A DNA stretch of 64,000 nucleotides, from the NCBI GenBank assembly GCA_937891015.1, contig CALAPY010000092.1, positions 34,299 to 98,298 of the forward strand, given 5' to 3'. Both the position numbers and the translations under genes were made by a program. Below, in pieces: positions 1 to 8,701 of this stretch (the first letter of the stretch is position 1; every line of letters begins with the position of its first letter). Below the pieces are notes generated by a model, which was given only the letters and a program-made list of their open reading frames with translations, was not told where the DNA came from and did no database searches. Origin of the DNA: UBA2108 sp002713215 (GTDB lineage Bacteria; Bacteroidota; Bacteroidia; Flavobacteriales_G; Salibacteraceae).

Positions 1-620
1 CCCTCAGCGTCCATAATCTTTTTGGCCATTGCACCTAAAATTAAAGGAACAACCATCAAAAACGAAAAACGTGCGGCGCGGGTTTTTTCAACCCCTAATA
101 GAAGAGACGTTCCTATTGTAGCTCCGGATCTCGAAATTCCTGGCATTATAGCAATGGCCTGCGACACTCCAATAATAAAAGCATTCAAAAACCCGATTTT
201 TCCTCTTCTCCTTCTAACCCGGGTAGTCATGTACAATAACAGCCCGGTGATAATCAGCATCATTCCCACCAAAAGCAAGTTACCTTCAAAGAGCATTTCA
301 ATGTCCTTTTCATAAAACAACCCGACCAGAACCGCCGGAACCATTGATATAATGATGAACAAAATATATTGTCGGCCCGCATTCCACCATGCTTTTTCAA
401 ATAACAAACGCAAAAGCATCATTATGTCATCTCTAAAAACCACAATGGTACTAAGTGCTGTTGCTGCATGAACAGATATGGTAAAGAAAAGTGAATCGTC
501 AGAGTTAATTTTAACTCCTAATACTTCTTTCGCAATTTCCAGATGGCCTGAACTGCTTACAGGAAGGAACTCGGTAAGGCCTTGTACAATTCCAAGAATC
601 AGGGCTTCAATTACCGACAC
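1..620 (-). CDS. uppP: Undecaprenyl-diphosphatase UppP, 3' end beyond window
   Basis: Integral membrane enzyme that dephosphorylates undecaprenyl diphosphate, recycling the lipid carrier for peptidoglycan and surface polysaccharide synthesis. The minus strand reads without a stop from position 620 to the window edge, about 206 codons of a family usually near 265. Near the start the translation shows GIVQGLTEFLPVSSSGHL, the family's first signature with its essential Glu. Further on comes a PGISRSGATIG segment, the second catalytic region with Ser and Arg. Several hydrophobic helices are visible. I chose the GTG at 620 because it begins VSVIEALILG just before the conserved motif and lies 6 bases after the DUF3098 stop. 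It is the last visible gene of an ftsX-DUF3098-uppP run. Only the C-terminus is missing, cut by the window. Identity is confident; the start is fairly secure. Confidence 0.95.
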   Translation of the reverse strand, partial: MSVIEALILGIVQGLTEFLPVSSSGHLEIAKEVLGVKINSDDSLFFTISVHAATALSTIVVFRDDIMMLLRLLFEKAWWNAGRQYILFIIISMVPAVLVGLFYEKDIEMLFEGNLLLVGMMLIITGLLLYMTTRVRRRRGKIGFLNAFIIGVSQAIAIMPGISRSGATIGTSLLLGVEKTRAARFSFLMVVPLILGAMAKKIMDAE

Positions 621-626
621 AAGCTG

Positions 627-869
627 TTATTTTTCAGGGTTAGGTTTTTTAAATATTCCAACCATTACTATGGCAAAACCAACTAAAACAACAATTGGTG
701 CAACTGAAATTCGGCGTACGCTAAATACTTCCGGATTAAATATACTTGGATCTTCTGATCCACCACCAGACATTAGTATAAAACCTGCAATTACTGTTAC
801 CACTCCGGCAATCAGAAACATATAGTTCGTTTTACCAAAAACCATTTCGTTATTATCTTCTGTACTCAT
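627..869 (-). CDS. DUF3098 family small membrane protein
   Basis: An 80-residue protein with two predicted transmembrane helices (about residues 14-34 and 52-72) separated by a short loop containing GGGSEDPSIFNPEVFS, then a charged tail. The layout and the loop wording match DUF3098, a Bacteroidota family of unknown function normally encoded directly after ftsX. Its ATG overlaps the ftsX stop by one base (TAATG), so translation is probably coupled, and uppP follows 6 bases later. A role near FtsX or the cell-division/envelope machinery is inferred only from position. Confidence 0.85.
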   Translation of the reverse strand: MSTEDNNEMVFGKTNYMFLIAGVVTVIAGFILMSGGGSEDPSIFNPEVFSVRRISVAPIVVLVGFAIVMVGIFKKPNPEK

Positions 870-1747
870 TAGGAATAAAGTTTATCCGTTTTCATTCGTA
901 AAAATCGGCGCACTGCCAAACTTGTACTTATCCACGTAATAATAATTCCGAGCAAAAGTACCATTCCAAACAATGTCGCAACCATTTGTACATCTTGAAT
1001 TTCAAAAAGTTCAGGAATTTTTTGCCTGGCATAGTATAATACCCCCATTAACAGGGCAATTGCGATTAATGCTCCATATAATCCATTAGCAATTCCGCGC
1101 AAAACAAATGGCATTCGAATAAATGCCGGAGTAGCACCAACCAGCTGCATGGTTTTTATGACAAACCGCTTGGAATAAAGGCTTAGTCGAATGCTGTTGT
1201 TTATTAGAGCAATTGCAATAATCAAAAGCAGCACACTAAAAACCAATATCACCAATGAAATACGTTTAATGTTTTCGTTGACCAAAACAACCAGGTCGCG
1301 TTGATAAAAAACTTCTTTTACCCTGGGGTTTTTTGTCATTTCGGCTTCTATCCAGCTTAAACTATCCGGGTTGGCGTAATCTGCATTCAAGCGAACCTCA
1401 ATAGAAGAAAGAAGGGGATTGTAACCTAAAAAGTCAACAAAATCTTCACCCAAGTCTTCGGTGAGTTCCTTTGCTGCCCTGTCTTTATCTATGAATTCAG
1501 TGGTTTTTACATACCGTGCGGCATCCAATGATTTTTGAAATTTAACCACGTCTACATCCTTAACATCGTCTTTTAGAATCACCGAAAAGCCAATGTTTTC
1601 CTTTACATAAGTCGAGAGCCTCTTGGCCTGAAGTATGGCCATACCTAACAGCCCCAACATAAAAAGCACCAACGAGATACTAATTATTACAGTAAAATAG
1701 GATGATCTTAGTCTTTTTTTAGTAAAACGTTCTTCGGAAGTCTGCAT
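869..1747 (-). CDS. ftsX: Cell division protein FtsX
   Basis: Permease-like partner of the FtsE ATPase; the FtsEX complex in the inner membrane controls peptidoglycan hydrolases at the septum. The 292-residue protein has a basic cytoplasmic N-terminus, a first membrane helix around residues 20-42, and a large extracytoplasmic domain (roughly 45-165) with the typical VILKDDVKDVDV and IEVRLNADYANPD stretches. Three further helices follow near 170-190, 215-235 and 255-280, the FtsX topology. Length agrees with the family. It starts the minus-strand operon with DUF3098 and uppP and is divergent from leuS across about 100 bases. ftsE is not adjacent, which is usual in Bacteroidota. Confidence 0.95.
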   Translation of the reverse strand: MQTSEERFTKKRLRSSYFTVIISISLVLFMLGLLGMAILQAKRLSTYVKENIGFSVILKDDVKDVDVVKFQKSLDAARYVKTTEFIDKDRAAKELTEDLGEDFVDFLGYNPLLSSIEVRLNADYANPDSLSWIEAEMTKNPRVKEVFYQRDLVVLVNENIKRISLVILVFSVLLLIIAIALINNSIRLSLYSKRFVIKTMQLVGATPAFIRMPFVLRGIANGLYGALIAIALLMGVLYYARQKIPELFEIQDVQMVATLFGMVLLLGIIITWISTSLAVRRFLRMKTDKLYS

Positions 1748-1816
1748 ACCTAAATAGCAACGGCTATGGCCGCTAAAATAAGAAAATAATCAAGGAAGCT
1801 TAAGCCTTTGGTTGCT

Positions 1817-1824
1817 TACTTTTG
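1817..1824 (+). promoter_or_regulatory. -7 promoter box for leuS-bio operon
   Basis: TACTTTTG matches the Bacteroidota -7 consensus TAnnTTTG exactly. It lies 27 bases before the chosen leuS ATG. A start codon at 1812 would fall upstream of this box and therefore outside the transcript, which supports the start at 1851. No clear -33 TTTG is seen at the expected spacing. Confidence 0.55.
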
Positions 1825-1850
1825 TACACTTTTTTGAGCAAATAAAACAG

Positions 1851-4430
1851 ATGAAGGATTACGATTTTGAGGCGATTGAAAGCAAGTGGCGAGAACGTTG
1901 GAAAGCGAACGGCACATACCGTACCGAAGAAGTTTCTGAAAAAGAAAAACTTTACGTCCTTGACATGTTTCCCTACCCAAGTGGTGCCGGTCTACATGTT
2001 GGCCATCCGCTAGGTTATATTGCATCCGATATTTACTCGAGGTATAAAAAACTAAATGGCTACAATGTGCTTCATCCTATGGGTTACGATTCCTTTGGTC
2101 TTCCAGCGGAACAGTATGCCATTCAAACAGGACAACATCCTGCCATTACTACAGAACAGAACATTAACCGATATCGTGAACAATTGGACCTCATTGGGTT
2201 TTCTTACGACTGGAGTCGGCAAGTAAAAACAAGCGATCCATCTTATTATAAATGGACCCAATGGATCTTCCTTAAACTTTTCGATTCCTGGTATAACAAC
2301 ACAACCGATAAAGCTGAAAAAATTGAAACCCTCGTTGCGGAATTTGAAAAAAATGGCAATCAGGAAGTAGAAGCCGTAAATGCCTGTGAGGAGATTTTCG
2401 ACGCAAGTACCTGGAAGGGTTTTAATGAGAAAAAACAGCAGGAAATTTTATTGGACTACAGGTTAACTTACATTTCGAATAGTGTGGTAAACTGGTGCCC
2501 TGAGTTGGGAACTGTTTTGGCTAATGACGAAGTCAAAGATGGAGTTTCTGAGCGCGGCGGATATCCGGTTGAGCAACGTGAAATGCGCCAGTGGAGTATG
2601 CGAATTGGTGCCTATTCTGAACGGTTGCTTCAGGGGCTGGAAACACTCGACTGGACCGATTCATTGAAAGAGATACAACGGAACTGGATTGGAAAAAGCG
2701 TTGGTGCATCGGTCCATTTTGATATTGATGGAAATGAAAACCAACTTGAAATTTTTACCACCCGACCCGATACCATTTTTGGTGCCACGTTCATGGTGTT
2801 GGCACCAGAGCATGAATTGGTAAATGAGTTGACCTCGACAGATCAAAAAGAGGAGGTTGAGCAATACATTATTCGAACCAAGACCAGGACGGAACGAGAT
2901 CGGCTATCTGATGTAAAAACAGTGTCCGGGGCATTTACAGGATCTTATGCAATACATCCCTTTACCGGGGAAAAAATCCCAATCTGGATCGCTGATTACG
3001 TTTTGGCCGGTTATGGTACAGGAGCTGTTATGGCAGTGCCTTCGGGTGATCAACGTGACTGGGATTTTGCGAATCATTTTGGGCTTGAAATTCCTGCCGT
3101 AATTGAAGGGACAGATGTTAGCCAGGGAGCTAATGATGATAAAACCGGAGTATTGATTAACTCTTCTTTTTTGGATGGCTTAAAGGTTAAAGATGCCATA
3201 AAACGCATCCTGTTTGAAATTGAGAAAAAAGGAATTGGGGAACGCCAGACCAACTACAAAATGAGGGATGCCGTATTCAGTCGCCAGCGCTATTGGGGGG
3301 AGCCTGTACCCATGTATTTTAAAGATGGTGTTCCTTATCCTGTGGCTGAAAAAGATTTACCGGTAATTCTTCCCGAAGTGGATAAATACCTCCCCACAGA
3401 AGATGGCGAGCCTCCTTTGGGAAGGGCCGAAAACTGGGCCTACCAGCCGGAAGGAGATTCCAACTCCTATCCACTGGAATTGAATACCATGCCCGGCTGG
3501 GCTGGTTCAAGCTGGTATTTTATGCGCTACATGGACCCTGATAATACTGATGAGTTTGTAAGCAAAGACAAACTCAACTATTGGAAGAATGTAGATGTGT
3601 ACCTTGGTGGAGCAGAGCATGCAACCGGGCATTTGCTTTACTTCCGTTTTTGGACCAAAGTGCTTCACGACCTTGGATATGTTTCTTTTGATGAGCCAGC
3701 CAAAAAACTGATCAATCAAGGAATGATCCTGGCAGAAGATGGACAAAAAATGAGTAAGCGTTACGGTAATGTGGTCAACCCGGATGACATCATTAAATCA
3801 TTTGGTGCGGACTCGTTAAGGCTTCATGAAATGTTCCTGGGACCCATTGAACAACATAAACCCTGGAATACCAAGGGAATTGAAGGGGTTCACCGCTTTC
3901 TCAAAAAATACTGGAGAATGGTTCATAATTCCAACAACGAATTCTCGGTTACTGAAGAAACGCCAACTAAAGAGGAATATAAGGCGCTACACAAGGCTAT
4001 TAAGAAAGTAGGAGAAGACAACAATCGTTTCTCATTCAATACCTCCGTTTCTACCTTTATGGTTGCAGTAAATGAATTAATCGATTTGAAGTGTAACAAG
4101 CGCGAAATCATTGAGGGTCTTACCATACTTTTAAACCCTCACTGCCCATATATTACCGAAGAAATTTGGGAAAAGCTAGGACATTCGGACAGTATTGTGA
4201 ACACACAATGGCCAGAATTCAACGAAGAGTACCTGATAGAATCAAACTTTTCTTATCCGGTTTCTTTTAACGGTAAAATGAGGTTTAAGCTTGAACTTCC
4301 TTTGGCCCTATCTAAAGAGGAGGTTGAGAACAAAGTGCTGGGTAATGAACAATCTGCAAAATACCTCGAAGGAAAATCTCCTAAAAAAGTAATCGTGGTA
4401 CCCGGCAGAATTGTAAATGTGGTTGTTTAA
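1851..4430 (+). CDS. leuS: Leucine--tRNA ligase
   Basis: Class I aminoacyl-tRNA synthetase charging tRNA-Leu. From the ATG at 1851 the protein is 859 residues. It begins MKDYDFEAIESKWRERW, the usual LeuRS opening, followed by PYPSGAGLHVGHPLGY, the HIGH-type ATP motif. A CP1 editing domain occupies the middle, with TTRPDTIFGATFMVLAPEH and the GAVMAVPSGDQRDWDFA region. KMSKRYGN is the KMSKS catalytic loop, and an anticodon-binding domain and a short C-terminal extension follow. An in-frame ATG-like start at 1812 exists but lies before a clear -7 box. bioF starts 11 bases after the stop, so leuS appears to head a transcript that includes the biotin genes. Identity is very secure. Confidence 0.97.
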   Translation: MKDYDFEAIESKWRERWKANGTYRTEEVSEKEKLYVLDMFPYPSGAGLHVGHPLGYIASDIYSRYKKLNGYNVLHPMGYDSFGLPAEQYAIQTGQHPAITTEQNINRYREQLDLIGFSYDWSRQVKTSDPSYYKWTQWIFLKLFDSWYNNTTDKAEKIETLVAEFEKNGNQEVEAVNACEEIFDASTWKGFNEKKQQEILLDYRLTYISNSVVNWCPELGTVLANDEVKDGVSERGGYPVEQREMRQWSMRIGAYSERLLQGLETLDWTDSLKEIQRNWIGKSVGASVHFDIDGNENQLEIFTTRPDTIFGATFMVLAPEHELVNELTSTDQKEEVEQYIIRTKTRTERDRLSDVKTVSGAFTGSYAIHPFTGEKIPIWIADYVLAGYGTGAVMAVPSGDQRDWDFANHFGLEIPAVIEGTDVSQGANDDKTGVLINSSFLDGLKVKDAIKRILFEIEKKGIGERQTNYKMRDAVFSRQRYWGEPVPMYFKDGVPYPVAEKDLPVILPEVDKYLPTEDGEPPLGRAENWAYQPEGDSNSYPLELNTMPGWAGSSWYFMRYMDPDNTDEFVSKDKLNYWKNVDVYLGGAEHATGHLLYFRFWTKVLHDLGYVSFDEPAKKLINQGMILAEDGQKMSKRYGNVVNPDDIIKSFGADSLRLHEMFLGPIEQHKPWNTKGIEGVHRFLKKYWRMVHNSNNEFSVTEETPTKEEYKALHKAIKKVGEDNNRFSFNTSVSTFMVAVNELIDLKCNKREIIEGLTILLNPHCPYITEEIWEKLGHSDSIVNTQWPEFNEEYLIESNFSYPVSFNGKMRFKLELPLALSKEEVENKVLGNEQSAKYLEGKSPKKVIVVPGRIVNVVV

Positions 4431-4441
4431 TTCTGGCAAGG

Positions 4442-5575
4442 TTGATACAACGTCTTAAGGATGAATTAAATCAGAGGTCAATAGATGGGTCTCTACGGTC
4501 ATTGGTAAATTACAATGGACTGGTCGATTTTGCATCCAATGATTATTTGGGCTTTTGCAAATCCAATGTTGTGGCCGAAGAGGCAAACTATATTCATGAT
4601 AACTCTACGAATGGGCAGAGCCCTCAAAATGGTTCCGGTGGTTCCCGGCTTTTAACCGGAAATTCGGATTTTTATTTGGAAGCTGAAAAAGAAATGGCAT
4701 TATTCTTTAAATCGGATGGTGCCCTTACCTATACTTCGGGATATGCCGCTAATCTTGGATTGCTCTCGGCCATCTTAAAACGCAATGACAATGTCTTCTA
4801 TGACGAGTATTCTCATTCTTCAATTAAAGATGGGATACGATTAGGATATGCAAAATCGATCAAGTTTCTTCACAACAACCTGGAAGACCTGGAGAACAAA
4901 CTCCTTCGAGCTTCAGGAGAAAAATTTGTAGTTGTTGAATCACTTTATTCTATGGATGGTGATTTTGCTCCGCTGCAAGAACTTTGTGAATTGTGCACTA
5001 AACAACATGCTCACTTAATCGTGGATGAAGCCCATGCATCAGGGGTTTATGGCCCAAACGGTGAAGGACTCGTGGTTCAACATGGACTAGAAAAATCTGT
5101 ATTTGCCCGAATTCACACTTTCGGAAAGGGCCTGGGTTCACATGGGGCGCTGGTGGCTGGATCAAATGACCTGGTCGATTACCTGATAAATTTTTCTCGT
5201 CCATTTATATATACAACTGCTCTACCCGCATACAACGTTGCTGCAATGCTGGCAGGAATACGATTATCATCGAAGGCAAAAAATGAGCGAGTCAGTTTGT
5301 TTTCCAACATTAATCACTTCAGAGAAACCGCCCAAAACTTAGGGTTAAACATCATGAATAGTTCTTCTCAAATTCAGGGTTTGGTTGTTCCCGGAAACAA
5401 ACAAATTGTGGATTTATCAGAGAGTTTGAGGGAGTTAAACATTGATGTACGTGCAATTAAAAGCCCTACTGTTCCTGCTGGTAAGGAGCGACTTCGAATT
5501 TGTTTGCACACGTACAATACAAAAGAAGAAATTGAAATTTTATTAAACGGAATTCACGATCATTTAAATGAGTAA
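4442..5575 (+). CDS. bioF: 8-amino-7-oxononanoate synthase (BioF)
   Basis: PLP enzyme condensing pimeloyl thioester with L-alanine, the first committed ring-forming stage of biotin synthesis. The 377 residues carry the alpha-oxoamine synthase features: DFASNDYLGF near the N-terminus, GSGGSRLLTGN, LYSMDGDFAPL, the PLP-binding DEAHASG, and HTFGKGLGSHG with the Schiff-base lysine at about K229. The only sensible start is TTG at 4442, 11 bases after leuS, because no in-frame ATG precedes the conserved DFASNDYLG. The gene overlaps bioD by 8 bases. CoA versus ACP thioester preference cannot be read from the sequence, and the related enzyme Kbl is excluded by the biotin context. Confidence 0.93.
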   Translation: MIQRLKDELNQRSIDGSLRSLVNYNGLVDFASNDYLGFCKSNVVAEEANYIHDNSTNGQSPQNGSGGSRLLTGNSDFYLEAEKEMALFFKSDGALTYTSGYAANLGLLSAILKRNDNVFYDEYSHSSIKDGIRLGYAKSIKFLHNNLEDLENKLLRASGEKFVVVESLYSMDGDFAPLQELCELCTKQHAHLIVDEAHASGVYGPNGEGLVVQHGLEKSVFARIHTFGKGLGSHGALVAGSNDLVDYLINFSRPFIYTTALPAYNVAAMLAGIRLSSKAKNERVSLFSNINHFRETAQNLGLNIMNSSSQIQGLVVPGNKQIVDLSESLRELNIDVRAIKSPTVPAGKERLRICLHTYNTKEEIEILLNGIHDHLNE

Positions 5576-6188
5576 AAAATATTTTGTTTCAGGAATAGGA
5601 ACTGACGTAGGCAAAACCATTGCCTCTGCAGCACTGGTTGAGGCATTAAAAGCAGACTATTGGAAACCGGTTCAAAGTGGTGAATTGGAGAACAGTGACA
5701 GTATGAAAATCGCCAACTTAATTTCCAATGCTCAAACTAAAATTCATCAAGAAACTTATCGCTTTAAGCTCCCAGCCTCTCCTCATCTTTCGGCAAATGA
5801 AGAGCAGGTTGAAATTGAAATGGAGAAGTTCAAGATCCCGGAAACTGATAGCAACCTAATTGTTGAGGGTGCGGGTGGATTACTTGTTCCCTTATCGGAA
5901 AACAAACTAATTATTGATCTCATTGAAATGCTAAAGCTCCCGGTAATTCTTGTAGCAAGAAGCTACTTAGGGAGTATTAACCATACATTGCTTTCTATCG
6001 AAGCCGTTAAAAACAGGGGCATTAAACTCGCAGGAATCGTTTACAGCGGTTCACCAAACGCAGAAACAGAACGGATTATTTCTGTTTTTTCCGATGTAAC
6101 GATTATTGGTCGGTTACCGGAAATAGAAACTATTGATAAAGAACATATTTTAGAGGCATCCCGCGCCTTAGATTTGGCCGCTTTATGA
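5568..6188 (+). CDS. bioD: ATP-dependent dethiobiotin synthetase (BioD)
   Basis: Closes the ureido ring of dethiobiotin from 7,8-diaminopelargonic acid, CO2 and ATP. The 206-residue protein begins MSKKYFVSGIGTDVGKT, containing the P-loop GIGTDVGKT. YWKPVQSG follows, and VEGAGGLLVPLSENK is the second nucleotide/Mg motif. Length is typical (about 210-230). It overlaps bioF by 8 bases and bioA by 4, indicating tight translational coupling in the operon bioF-D-A. Confidence 0.95.
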   Translation: MSKKYFVSGIGTDVGKTIASAALVEALKADYWKPVQSGELENSDSMKIANLISNAQTKIHQETYRFKLPASPHLSANEEQVEIEMEKFKIPETDSNLIVEGAGGLLVPLSENKLIIDLIEMLKLPVILVARSYLGSINHTLLSIEAVKNRGIKLAGIVYSGSPNAETERIISVFSDVTIIGRLPEIETIDKEHILEASRALDLAAL

Positions 6189-7465
6189 GCATAGCAAACA
6201 TCGATAAGAAAAACATCTGGCATCCTTTTTCTCATTACCATGAGACCAGGAAGAATATTGTTATTAGTCAGGCAAAAGATGAGTTTCTATACGATGAAAA
6301 TGGAAATCAGTATATCGATTCTGTGGCATCCTGGTGGGTGAATTTACATGGGCATTCCAACCCCTATATTGCTGAAAAAATTGCGGAACAAGCTCAAAAC
6401 CTGGAGCATGTGATTTTTGCCGGATTTACCCACGAACCCGCAGTGACTTTCTCTGAAAAGTTACTGGAACTACTGCCCGATAACCAGGAAAAACTTTTCT
6501 TTTCAGACAATGGATCAACCTCCACTGAAATAGCTCTAAAACTAGCACTGCAATCGTTTGTTAACCGGGGTGAGAGAAAAATAAAAGTAATTGCATTAGA
6601 AGGGGCCTATCACGGCGATACACTTGGCGCAATGTCAGTAAGCTCCCGCGGATTGTTTACGGAACCCTTTCATCCCTTTTTATACGAAGTCTGCTTTCTT
6701 CCATTACCAACCGTGGAAAATGAGCGTGAGTGCATTGCACAACTGGAAAAGGTGTTAGATACTCAAGAAGCTGCGGCCTTCATCTTTGAGCCCCTGCTTC
6801 AAGCTGCTGGTGGCATGAGAATGTACGATGCAAACGTACTGTGCAAGCTTGTGGAATTATGTAAGAAACATGGGGTCATTACTATAGCAGACGAAGTAGT
6901 AACTGCTTTTTACCGAACAGGTAAGTTTTTGGCAAGCGACCAGTTATCCAGCACGCCCGATATCATTTGTATGGCCAAAGGGGTGACCGGAGGAACCATG
7001 GCCATGGGCGTTACTTCCTGTAATCGCTGGATCGTGGAGTCATTCGAAACTAAAGATCGGTCCAAGACTTTTTATCATGGGCACTCCTTTACCGGAAACC
7101 CAATTGCGTGTTCAGCGGCTGTCGCTAGTTTAGACCTTTTGGAAACTAGTGCAAGCGAGGCAAATAGAAAAAGAATTAGTTCGTTTTTTGAGTCATTTAA
7201 ATTGGACTTGGAGCAAAATACAATGGTGCGAAACGCCCGATGCCTTGGCCATATTTTAGCTTTTGAAATTGAGGCTGAGGAATCGAATTATTTAAGTAAC
7301 CTAAGGGATTGGATTTATGATCGATTTCTTGAGGAAGGCATTTTGATGAGGCCACTTGGAAACACAATTTGTTTTATTCCGTCCTACTGTATCTCACAAG
7401 ATTCTTTGGAACACATAAGAACAGCGACATTTAATATCATTAAAGACCTGTCAGGGAATCAATAG
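6185..7465 (+). CDS. bioA: Adenosylmethionine-8-amino-7-oxononanoate transaminase (BioA)
   Basis: PLP aminotransferase that uses S-adenosylmethionine as amino donor to convert KAPA to DAPA. The 426 residues open with IWHPFSHYHE (BioA typically reads WHP). They contain SWWVNLHGHSNPYI, FSDNGSTSTEIALKLA, a GAYHGDTLGAMSV segment, IADEVVTAFYRTG with the PLP-binding Asp, and MAKGVTGG with the Schiff-base lysine near K265. HGHSFTGNPIACSAA is the phosphate/substrate region. Its ATG overlaps the bioD stop (ATGA), and its own TAG directly abuts the ATG of the next gene. Identity is secure. Confidence 0.96.
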   Translation: MSIANIDKKNIWHPFSHYHETRKNIVISQAKDEFLYDENGNQYIDSVASWWVNLHGHSNPYIAEKIAEQAQNLEHVIFAGFTHEPAVTFSEKLLELLPDNQEKLFFSDNGSTSTEIALKLALQSFVNRGERKIKVIALEGAYHGDTLGAMSVSSRGLFTEPFHPFLYEVCFLPLPTVENERECIAQLEKVLDTQEAAAFIFEPLLQAAGGMRMYDANVLCKLVELCKKHGVITIADEVVTAFYRTGKFLASDQLSSTPDIICMAKGVTGGTMAMGVTSCNRWIVESFETKDRSKTFYHGHSFTGNPIACSAAVASLDLLETSASEANRKRISSFFESFKLDLEQNTMVRNARCLGHILAFEIEAEESNYLSNLRDWIYDRFLEEGILMRPLGNTICFIPSYCISQDSLEHIRTATFNIIKDLSGNQ

Positions 7466-8650
7466 ATGAGAAATAAGCTGGTTATAAGTTCAATGGGTTC
7501 AATTTCTCCATTGGGGTCGAGTGAGGAGGAAGTCAGGCAAAACTTGTTTTCTCCCCACACCTTTATTCAGAAAAATAATAGGGGTAATTGGGTTGGCGGG
7601 CTTAATAAAGATTCAAAAGAAAAAATCAAGCAGCTGATTAAACAGAATTCCAAATTCAAATTATTAGACCGAAGTGTACTGCTGGCCATCTATGCGTCGA
7701 CGCAGGCCTGGAATACCAGGAAAGACCTTGGCCAAGTGAAAAATCTGAGCGCCGGAGTAAATATTGGATCTTCACGAGGTGCAACGGACATATTTGAAGA
7801 CAAGCACAAAAGTTATCTGCAACATCCTGGAGAATTACCTGCTTCCCACACTTCACCAACAACTACATTAGGTGCTGTATCCAGCTGGGTTGGTAAGGAA
7901 TTAAACATCAATGGCCCGGCTTTTAGCCATTCGGTTACTTGCAGTACTTCACTTTATGCCATTGGCAATGCAATGGCTTGGGTAAAAGCCGGTTTTTCTG
8001 ATTTGTTTATTGCAGGTGGCGCAGAGGCTCCGCTCACCCCATTTACCATAGATCAAATGAAAGCCCTGAAAATATACTCCGATTTGGATCAGGAGTATCC
8101 CAGTTTACCCCTTGGAACAAAGAACAAAAACACCATGGTGTTGGGTGAGGGTGCTGCTTCTTTTGTGATTGAGTCCCAGGAAAGCGCTATTAAATCAGGA
8201 CTTGAGAACTGGGTTAATATCGACGGTATTGGGTTCGCCAACGAAAAAATGGACTCCCCTACTTCCATAAGTAAAGATGGGGTTGCTTTAAGCAAGTCTA
8301 TGAAAATTGCACTGGGTCAGGATAAAAGTGACGTTGAAGTAGACCTGATTATAACGCATGCACCGGGTACAAAAAAGGGTGATGACGCTGAATTAAAAGC
8401 CATTGAGTCGGTATTTGGGAATAGGAGGCCCAACATTATTTCTACCAAGTGGAAAACAGGGCACCTATTGGGAGCTTCTTCGGCATTGGCCATTGAGCAG
8501 GCCATTCATATGCTTAAAGCCAGGGAATATCCTTCTCTTCCCTACCCCAACGGTATTAAGAACGAAATAGAAACAGTAAATAAGATAATGATAAACAGTA
8601 TTGGCTTTGGTGGGAATTCGGCCAGTATTATTTTATCATTGAACAATTAA
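7466..8650 (+). CDS. Beta-ketoacyl synthase inside the biotin operon
   Basis: A 394-residue condensing enzyme of the FabB/FabF-like thiolase-fold class. The catalytic triad is visible: Cys159 in VTCSTSLYAIG, His298 in THAPGTKKGD and His333 in KTGHLLGASSALAIEQA, with a C-terminal GFGGNSASIIL matching the usual GFGGxN ending. It is slightly shorter and more divergent than housekeeping FabF (about 410). It starts on the base after the bioA stop and precedes bioB by 51 bases, so it is co-transcribed with the biotin genes. No bioC, bioH or bioW is seen here. I infer, without proof, that it elongates or primes the pimeloyl precursor; a general fatty-acid role remains possible. Confidence 0.85.
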   Translation: MRNKLVISSMGSISPLGSSEEEVRQNLFSPHTFIQKNNRGNWVGGLNKDSKEKIKQLIKQNSKFKLLDRSVLLAIYASTQAWNTRKDLGQVKNLSAGVNIGSSRGATDIFEDKHKSYLQHPGELPASHTSPTTTLGAVSSWVGKELNINGPAFSHSVTCSTSLYAIGNAMAWVKAGFSDLFIAGGAEAPLTPFTIDQMKALKIYSDLDQEYPSLPLGTKNKNTMVLGEGAASFVIESQESAIKSGLENWVNIDGIGFANEKMDSPTSISKDGVALSKSMKIALGQDKSDVEVDLIITHAPGTKKGDDAELKAIESVFGNRRPNIISTKWKTGHLLGASSALAIEQAIHMLKAREYPSLPYPNGIKNEIETVNKIMINSIGFGGNSASIILSLNN

Positions 8651-8701
8651 ATTAAAGGTGGTTTAGGGCCTTAATGTGCTCTACTCCAGTAAAGATTAGA
8701 A

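Noticed and set aside
478..825. A 115-codon open frame on the plus strand
   Set aside because: It is antisense to uppP and the DUF3098 gene, both strongly supported by motifs.
1812..1850. Upstream in-frame start for leuS
   Set aside because: The 13 extra residues do not resemble LeuRS N-termini and the codon would lie upstream of the -7 promoter box at 1817-1824.
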